NCBI GenBank assembly: GCA_038961845.1
Contig: CP152408.1
Location: forward strand, 5,394,001-5,458,000
Reading direction: 5' to 3'
DNA: 64,000 bases
Source of the DNA: Xylophilus sp. GW821-FHT01B05
Lineage (GTDB): Bacteria; Pseudomonadota; Gammaproteobacteria; Burkholderiales; Burkholderiaceae_C
A program made the position numbers and the translations under genes. Each line of letters starts with the position of its first letter. Within the stretch, counting starts at the first letter, position 1. Below, one piece after another: positions 59,307 to 64,000 of this stretch. The notes below the pieces were generated by a model, which was given only the letters and a program-made list of their open reading frames with translations, was not told the origin of the DNA and ran no database searches.

Positions 59307-59780
59307 ATGATGCGCACCAAGCAATGGATGGCCGTACTGGCCCTGGCAACGGCCGCCGCAGCCCCCGCCTTTGCCGACGAATACGGCCGGCACCCGCTCT
59401 ATATGCACGCGCAGTCCGACCTGCGCGCCGCCGCCTGGCAAATCGACCACCGCCGGCCAGAAGACGGCCGCATCGCGGGCGACGAGGCCATGGTGCACGA
59501 CGAGATCGCCGCCGCCCTGGGTGAGCTGCAGCATGCCGCCTGGATCGACGGCAAGGGCGGCGACTGGCAACCGCCGCCCGACATGCCGCTGCGCCGCGAC
59601 GGCCGCCTGCATGCCACCATCGACCTGCTGCGCCAGGCGCACAACGACATCGCGCGCGAAGAGGACGACCCACGCGCCCGCGGCCTGCAACAGCGCGCGC
59701 TGCGGCATGTGGACCTGGCCCTGAATGCCGCGCAGCACGCCGTAGGTGATGCGCGCTGGCGCGACCACTTCGGCGGCTAG
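59307..59780 (+). CDS. Small secreted helical protein of unknown function
   Basis: 157 residues; signal peptide MMRTKQWMAVLALATAAAAP ending AFADE. The mature part is mostly helical with many His, Asp and Arg residues (DLRAAAWQIDHRRPEDGRIA; LRHVDLALNAAQHAVGDARW). AAAAGGA lies a normal distance upstream. No family recognised. It converges with the next gene so that both stops share the same CTAG. Confidence 0.75.
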   Translation: MMRTKQWMAVLALATAAAAPAFADEYGRHPLYMHAQSDLRAAAWQIDHRRPEDGRIAGDEAMVHDEIAAALGELQHAAWIDGKGGDWQPPPDMPLRRDGRLHATIDLLRQAHNDIAREEDDPRARGLQQRALRHVDLALNAAQHAVGDARWRDHFGG

Positions 59781-60085
59781 CCGAGCGGCATCCGGGCGCC
59801 GCAACGCCAGCACTGCTCAAAGCCCCCCTCTACCGCCTCGCCGCAGGCGGTACAGGTCCAGCGGCGCTGCGGCAGCGCCTCCAACTGCGCCAGCAGCACA
59901 CGCGCCGGCGCGGCATGCTCCTCATGCCTGAGCCACAGCTCGGGCAGACATTCGCCCGGCGGCAACAGGCCCGTCCCGCTGCCCAGATACAGCCGCTCCA
60001 CCGTCGCCGGAAAGCCGGCCTCGCACAGCAGGTCGGCCCAGATCGTGGCAATGGCGGCGTTGGGCGCCTGCATCAGGCGGATCAT
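59777..60085 (-). CDS. DUF2007-like protein with C-terminal zinc ribbon
   Basis: 102 residues from the ATG at 60085, overlapping the upstream stop (ATGA). The N-terminal part (APNAAIATIWADLLCEAGFP, then PELWLRHEEHAAPARVLLAQ) looks like the DUF2007 signal-transducing-type domain. The C-terminus has CTACG ... CWRCG, a zinc ribbon. Function unknown; coupled to the DUF1289 gene. Confidence 0.75.
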   Translation of the reverse strand: MIRLMQAPNAAIATIWADLLCEAGFPATVERLYLGSGTGLLPPGECLPELWLRHEEHAAPARVLLAQLEALPQRRWTCTACGEAVEGGFEQCWRCGARMPLG

Positions 60086-60537
60086 CGCGGCCCGAACATC
60101 GGTACGGGCCGGCCATCGGCGCCGTCGCCCGTGCCCTCGGCCGCGCGCTCGGCATAGCGGTTGAAGCGCCAGGCGCTGCTCTCGCGCGTGATGCGGCGCC
60201 AGGTCATGCGCTTCTCGACCGGGCCCATCTCGGGCCAGTGCTGCACCTCGTCGAAAGTGCGGCCACAGCCCTTGCACAGCTCGTCGCCCTGGCTGGTGGA
60301 GCAGATCGCGATGCAGGGCGTGTCGGCCGTGGTCTCGTACCACGCCAGCCAGGCCGCCCAGGCCTTGGGCGGAAAGCCCTGCTCATCCACCTCGTCCTGA
60401 TGAAAGTACACCATCAGCGCATAGACCTCGGCCAGCGCGCGCAACTCTGGCGCCAGCGTGACGCCGTCAGGCGAAGGGGTCTTCGCGCGCCAATAGTTGA
60501 TGGCGGCTTCGATGTCGGTGATGTAGAGGGCGGCCAT
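60082..60537 (-). CDS. DUF3717-DUF1289 fusion protein
   Basis: 151 residues. N-terminal LYITDIEAAINYWRAKTPS fits DUF3717; from about residue 70 TPCIAICSTSQGDELCKGCG and VEKRMTWRRI fit DUF1289, a cysteine motif suggestive of an iron-sulfur or zinc site. No catalytic function is known to me. Forms a two-gene unit with the zinc-ribbon protein downstream. Confidence 0.85.
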   Translation of the reverse strand: MAALYITDIEAAINYWRAKTPSPDGVTLAPELRALAEVYALMVYFHQDEVDEQGFPPKAWAAWLAWYETTADTPCIAICSTSQGDELCKGCGRTFDEVQHWPEMGPVEKRMTWRRITRESSAWRFNRYAERAAEGTGDGADGRPVPMFGPR

Positions 60538-60612
60538 GCGGCAAAGACGCGCGGCAGCCGCGCAAAATGGGGAGGGCGATGATAGCGCCGGACTTGGTCG
60601 GCACTGTTAAAT

Positions 60613-60676
60613 GCTACAAAATAAATAGCTTACAACCCTACAGCATCAACGGTTTCAGCCATTTTTCTTTTAAAAA
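60613..60676 (+). repeat. Dispersed repeat family A, copy A7
   Basis: GCTACAAAATAAATAGCTTA, a diverged middle (no clean AGCCC/GGGCT pair), then CAGCCATTTTTCTTTTAAAA. It lies upstream of the terC promoter. Confidence 0.6.
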
Positions 60677-60714
60677 CCACGGGAAAATACCCGTCGAAAA
60701 CCGGCTGCCGCTGC

Positions 60715-60744
60715 TTGCCGCGCCATCGCCGCCAATGCTCTAAT
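60715..60744 (+). promoter_or_regulatory. Probable sigma-70 promoter of terC
   Basis: TTGCCG (60715-60720) and TCTAAT (60739-60744) are separated by 18 bp. A transcript would start just before the riboswitch motif at 60753. Confidence 0.55.
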
Positions 60745-60752
60745 AGCGCCAC

Positions 60753-60902
60753 GAAGGGGAGTAGCTCCCACTTCTTGCCGCACAGGGAGGTACCCACAGG
60801 GTACTGCTGCAAGAGGTATCAGCAAGTCGTCAATACGAAGTTACAACTTCCGGCTTGTTGGGCATAAATATCAGCATGACACCATGTCGAGCAAGACCTT
60901 CG
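60753..60902 (+). ncRNA. yybP-ykoY-type manganese riboswitch upstream of terC
   Basis: The conserved 5' block GAAGGGGAGTAGCTCC, then a paired region, CGTCAATACG and the 3' block GAGCAAGACCTTCG resemble the yybP-ykoY aptamer, which senses Mn2+ and sits before TerC and MntP genes. A hairpin spans 60898-60931, and the terC ribosome site GGAG is bracketed by a small GAGC-TTGT-GCTC hairpin at the start codon, a plausible expression platform. Identification is by motif memory, not by a covariance search. Confidence 0.75.
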
Positions 60903-61032
60903 ATTGGAACCTGTTGCAGGTTTGGTCGAAGTACGTCAGGCGCCGTCACACCCTCGTGACGACTCCCCTCGCACCCCTCCTCCGCGCCTGCACCAGGTTG
61001 TTGATCGAAACGACAACTCGGAGCTTGTGCTC

Positions 61033-61776
61033 ATGGAAATGTTCTCTACCGCGTGGCTGTCCGCGCTTCTCGCCATCGTCCTGATCGATCTCGTCCTTGC
61101 GGGCGACAACGCGATCGTCATTGCACTCGCCGCACGGCGCCTGCCCAAAAACCTGCAACGCAAAGCCATCGTCTGGGGTACCGTCGGCGCCATCGTCGTG
61201 CGCTCGGCCATGACGGTCGGCGTGGTCTGGCTGCTCAAGGTGCCCGGCCTGATGCTGGTCGGCGGCCTGGGCCTGCTCTGGATTGCCTACAAGCTGCTGG
61301 CCGACCAGGACCACGGCGACGAGCACGCCGAAGGCGGCGGCGCCACCACCTTCTGGGGCGCCATGAAGACCATCGTCATCGCCGATGCGCTGATGGGCAT
61401 CGACAACGTGCTGGGCGTGGCCGGCGCTGCGCACGGTGCGTTCGATCTGGTGGTGATTGGCCTCTTGATCAGCATCCCGATCGTGGTCTTCGGCAGCACC
61501 CTGGTGCTCAAGCTGGTGCAGCGCTTCCCCGTCATCATCCAGCTGGGCGCCGCAGTGCTGGCCTTTACCGCAGCCAAGATGATCGTCAACGAGAAGCTGC
61601 TGGCCCCCTTCTTCAAGGGCGATGCACCGGCTCAGCAGATCGCCTATTGGGGCGTGTGCGCCCTCGCCGTGGTCGGCGTGCTGGGTGCCGGTTGGCTCCG
61701 CACGCGCCGCAGCGCCAGCACCAAGGAAGAACACATCGACGCCAGCAAGCTCGCCGCCCAGACCAGCCAGGACTGA
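61033..61776 (+). CDS. TerC/YjbE-family metal transporter
   Basis: 247 residues, about seven membrane helices. Family motifs with membrane acidic residues: LAIVLIDLVLAGDNAIVIAL and TIVIADALMGIDNVLGVAGA. TerC/Alx-type proteins export manganese. The 280-bp leader with a manganese-riboswitch-like motif supports this. A longer open frame from 60904 runs through the leader and is not coding. ATG 61033 chosen; 61039 is possible. Confidence 0.88.
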   Translation: MEMFSTAWLSALLAIVLIDLVLAGDNAIVIALAARRLPKNLQRKAIVWGTVGAIVVRSAMTVGVVWLLKVPGLMLVGGLGLLWIAYKLLADQDHGDEHAEGGGATTFWGAMKTIVIADALMGIDNVLGVAGAAHGAFDLVVIGLLISIPIVVFGSTLVLKLVQRFPVIIQLGAAVLAFTAAKMIVNEKLLAPFFKGDAPAQQIAYWGVCALAVVGVLGAGWLRTRRSASTKEEHIDASKLAAQTSQD

Positions 61777-61832
61777 GCGCCATGCAGCACACCATTCTTC
61801 TGCCCCCGTTTCACCACCCTGAAGGAGCCGCC

Positions 61833-62288
61833 ATGGACAAGATCATTGTGTATGTGGACGACGCAGCCTATGCGCAGCAACAGCTCGCGCCGCTGCGCGG
61901 CAGCGCGGCCCACCCGCAGGCCGCGCATTGGGTCGTGGTGGCCTGCGCGCCACGCATGACGCACCGCATCAGCAAGTGGGTGAGCCACAGCGCGCGCGAG
62001 AACTGGCGCGCCAAATGGGCCGACAAGCTGTTTGGGCAGACCCTGCCCTGGCTGGCATCGCGCGGTGATACCGTGGTGCCAGTGCTGGCCAAGGGCCCGC
62101 TGCCCGAGCTGACCGAGCGCCTGCTGAGCGAGAACCCCGGCGCCCGCGTGCTCGACGCGCGCCGCCCCAAGTTCGGCCAGGACCTGCAGCCCGTCACCGA
62201 CGAGCAACCCACCGTATCGCCCAACCGCTGGTCGGTGCCGGGCGCCGTGGTGGGCATGGGCGCGATGCTGGTGCTGGCGGCTGAGTAA
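61833..62288 (+). CDS. Hypothetical protein downstream of terC
   Basis: 151 residues with a good GAAGGAG site. Starts MDKIIVYVDDAAYAQQQLAP and contains HWVVVACAPRMTHRISKWVS; an alternating strand-helix pattern suggests a Rossmann-like or universal-stress-like fold, but the ATP motif of universal stress proteins is missing. A C-terminal GAVVGMGAMLVLAAE is hydrophobic. It lies 56 bp behind terC and ahead of a terminator, so it is likely in the same manganese-controlled transcript. Confidence 0.75.
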   Translation: MDKIIVYVDDAAYAQQQLAPLRGSAAHPQAAHWVVVACAPRMTHRISKWVSHSARENWRAKWADKLFGQTLPWLASRGDTVVPVLAKGPLPELTERLLSENPGARVLDARRPKFGQDLQPVTDEQPTVSPNRWSVPGAVVGMGAMLVLAAE

Positions 62289-62312
62289 ACAGCGGCGTAG
62301 CCACCGTTCAAG

Positions 62313-62336
62313 GGGAGGCCGCAGGCCTCCCTTTTT
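62313..62336 (+). terminator. Rho-independent terminator after the terC operon
   Basis: GGGAGGCC-GCA-GGCCTCCC, a perfect eight-base stem with a three-base loop, followed by TTTTT. Confidence 0.9.
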
Positions 62337-62361
62337 CATGTGCGGTGCTATTCTCTGCCGC

Positions 62362-62715
62362 ATGAAGCTGATCCTCAAATGGCTGCTGCACGCAGCCGCC
62401 CTGTTGCTGGTGGCCTATGTCTACAGCGGTGTGGAAGTGAAGAACTTCACCGCCGCCCTGATCGCCGCCGCCGTCATTGGCCTGCTCAACACGGTGCTGC
62501 GGCCGGTGCTGGTGGTGCTGACGCTGCCGGTCACCATCCTCACGCTTGGCCTGTTCCTGTTCGTCATCAATGCGCTGATGTTCTGGGCGGCATCGGGATT
62601 GCTCACGGGCTTTCACGTGGCCGGCTTTGGCGCGGCGCTGCTGGGCTCGCTGATTTATTCAGTGCTGAGCATCGTCATCGACTCAGCGGTCGGCGGCGTC
62701 TTCTCGAAGTCTTGA
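62362..62715 (+). CDS. Four-helix membrane protein of the phage-holin-like (YvlD/DUF superfamily IV holin) family
   Basis: 117 residues, four membrane helices (KLILKWLLHAAALLLVAYVY; ALIAAAVIGLLNTVLRPVLV; LTLGLFLFVINALMFWAASG; LLGSLIYSVLSIVI). The NTVLRPVLVVLTLPVTILTL motif is typical of the family, which is chromosomal and widespread despite the holin name. No phage genes are nearby. The end overlaps the convergent protease gene by 33 bp. Confidence 0.85.
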   Translation: MKLILKWLLHAAALLLVAYVYSGVEVKNFTAALIAAAVIGLLNTVLRPVLVVLTLPVTILTLGLFLFVINALMFWAASGLLTGFHVAGFGAALLGSLIYSVLSIVIDSAVGGVFSKS

Positions 62716-64000
62716 CTCGGCCTCGCGCAGGCGGGTGTCGATGATGGACGCCTCGACGTAATCACCACCCTGCTTGCGCATCAGTTCCTGCCCGGCCTTG
62801 TAGCGGTCCACCGCGCCGGCCCAGTCCACATGCGCCACCTGCGCCTCGGCCTCGGCGCGCAGGGCGCGCAGCGGCTGGTTGATGGCGCGGTAGGCAGTAG
62901 CCAGCAATTGCCACGCCGTGGCGTCGCGCGGATGGGTCGCCACCCAGGTCTGCAGCCGGTCGGCCACGTCACGCGCGCCGCTGCCGTGCTGGCTGGCCTC
63001 GGCGTAATAGATCAGCTCAGGCCGACCCGCGGGTGCACCAGGCATCACCAGCGCTGCGGTGCGCGCGCCGTTGCCTGCGCGCAGCTCGATCTCGGCGGAC
63101 AGCAGCCGCACCAGCCGCGCCGCCGGAGCATCGTCGGCCACCATGGGCGCCAGGCGCGCCACCTGTGCGCGCGCCCGGTCAAAGTCACGCTGCTGCACGT
63201 GGGCCAGTGCGCCCGCATACAACGCCACCATCTGCCGCCGCGGCGACTGGGCGCCAAAGCCGCCCTGGTCCGGCTCCGCCGCCCAGGCGCGCAAGGCGTC
63301 CACGCCCGGCCGTGAAATCACCCGCGCGCGCGCGGCGACCAGGGCATGCTCCAGGCTGCCGGAGGCGGCGCTGACCGTGACCGTCGGCAGGCTGGCCTCT
63401 GCGCCACTCGACGGCAGCGGCGCCGCCGGCCCGCTGCGCTGCGGGCGCGGCGCATCCAGCGGCACGCGTGCGCGCATGTCGGCAATGCGCTCGGTGGTCA
63501 GCGGGTGGCTGCGCAGGTAGGGAAACGAGCCGTTGTCGTTCAGGCGCGAGGCCTGTTGCAGCTTCTCGAACATGGCCGGAAAACCCTCCCCGTCGAAGCC
63601 GGCCTGGGTCATCACACCAAAGCCCACGCGATCAGCCTCGCGCTCCATGGCGCGCGAGAAATTGAGCTGCACCTGTGCCGACACCGCCGTGCCGCCCACG
63701 ATCAGCGCATTCGCCGCCTGCGGGTTCTTGCTGGCCGCCAGCGCGCCCAGCACCATGGCCGCCAGCATCAGCGGCGTGGTGCGGCTTTGCTGCGTCATCA
63801 GGCGCGAGATGTGGCGCTGGGTGACGTGGCTCAGCTCGTGCGCCAGCACCGAGGCCAGTTCATCGCGTGAATCCGTCACCGCAATCAGCCCGGCATACAC
63901 GCCCATGTAGCCGCCCGGCAGCGCAAAGGCATTCACCACGCGGTCGCGACCCAGCAGCAGCTCCCAGGCAAAGCGCTCGTGCAGCTCCTCGCTCATCTCG
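62683..64000 (-). CDS. M48-family metalloprotease with TPR-like C-terminus (BepA-like), N-terminus beyond window
   Basis: At least 438 residues; the start lies past the right edge. Zinc site VLAHELSHVTQRHI (HExxH), third ligand in FSRAMEREADRVGFGVM, and HPLTTERIADM, the M48 signature. The C-terminal half (LYAGALAHVQQRDFDRARAQ, TAWQLLATAYRAINQPLRAL) is TPR-like. BepA-type proteins quality-control outer-membrane assembly in the periplasm. Confidence 0.9.
   Translation of the reverse strand, partial: EMSEELHERFAWELLLGRDRVVNAFALPGGYMGVYAGLIAVTDSRDELASVLAHELSHVTQRHISRLMTQQSRTTPLMLAAMVLGALAASKNPQAANALIVGGTAVSAQVQLNFSRAMEREADRVGFGVMTQAGFDGEGFPAMFEKLQQASRLNDNGSFPYLRSHPLTTERIADMRARVPLDAPRPQRSGPAAPLPSSGAEASLPTVTVSAASGSLEHALVAARARVISRPGVDALRAWAAEPDQGGFGAQSPRRQMVALYAGALAHVQQRDFDRARAQVARLAPMVADDAPAARLVRLLSAEIELRAGNGARTAALVMPGAPAGRPELIYYAEASQHGSGARDVADRLQTWVATHPRDATAWQLLATAYRAINQPLRALRAEAEAQVAHVDWAGAVDRYKAGQELMRKQGGDYVEASIIDTRLREAESRLREDAADR

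Noticed and set aside
60904..61032. 43-residue N-terminal extension of TerC
   Set aside because: It would be translated from the riboswitch hairpin and lacks family similarity; the ATG at 61033 opens the first membrane helix.
62362..62715. Prophage remnant suggested by holin-like protein
   Set aside because: The family is common on chromosomes and no other phage gene, integrase or attachment site is nearby.

Overview
The window is GC-rich and gene-dense. It reads as the chromosome of a betaproteobacterium of the family Comamonadaceae (Acidovorax/Variovorax-like). The grounds are codon use, the glnE-yhdP-nitrilase-kinase neighbourhood, DUF3717/DUF1289 and YaeQ proteins, and two dispersed short repeat families that I associate with this family. 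I see no rRNA, tRNA, CRISPR array or prophage. The genus is an inference.

Layout. (1) 1-4438: phosphate-scavenging block. A Tat-exported PhoX-type phosphatase (cut by the left edge) faces two tandem PhoA-type alkaline phosphatases and a small secreted protein; Pho-box-like direct repeats sit on both sides of the divergent gap. (2) 4663-20594: a 12-gene minus-strand cellulose operon, bcsD-bcsP-bcsQ-bcsA-bcsB-[BcsC barrel]-bcsZ-[BcsC TPR]-wssF-wssG-wssH-wssI. It combines c-di-GMP-regulated synthesis (PilZ in BcsA) with an alginate-type O-acetylation module. BcsC is split into two separate proteins, which recalls AlgK/AlgE. (3) 21105-31538: cell-envelope genes (lipoprotein, mltA, OmpA-like lipoprotein), a nitrilase-histidine kinase-FixJ-type regulator operon, and the AsmA-like giant yhdP. 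(4) 31564-42177: glnE, rlpA, then a TetR-controlled tripartite RND efflux operon. (5) 42199-51885: iron-uptake region with a FecI/FecR/FecA-type trio, a DUF6152/DUF6644 pair, a LysR regulator, a complete IS1595-family insertion sequence, and a second TonB-dependent receptor. (6) 51886-52165: a 280-bp non-coding element with terminal inverted repeats and two nested hairpin arms. (7) 52206-64000: housekeeping and stress genes, including a degenerate HD-GYP protein, a ferritin-like protein, glutathione peroxidase, an LpxH-like phosphoesterase, a GST, purB, yaeQ, a TerC transporter behind a yybP-ykoY-type manganese riboswitch, and an M48 protease cut by the right edge.

The best leads are the split BcsC in a BcsD-plus-acetylation operon, the structured 280-bp element at 51886-52165, and short repeats that have been absorbed in frame into glnE and the efflux genes or that supply stop codons to other genes.
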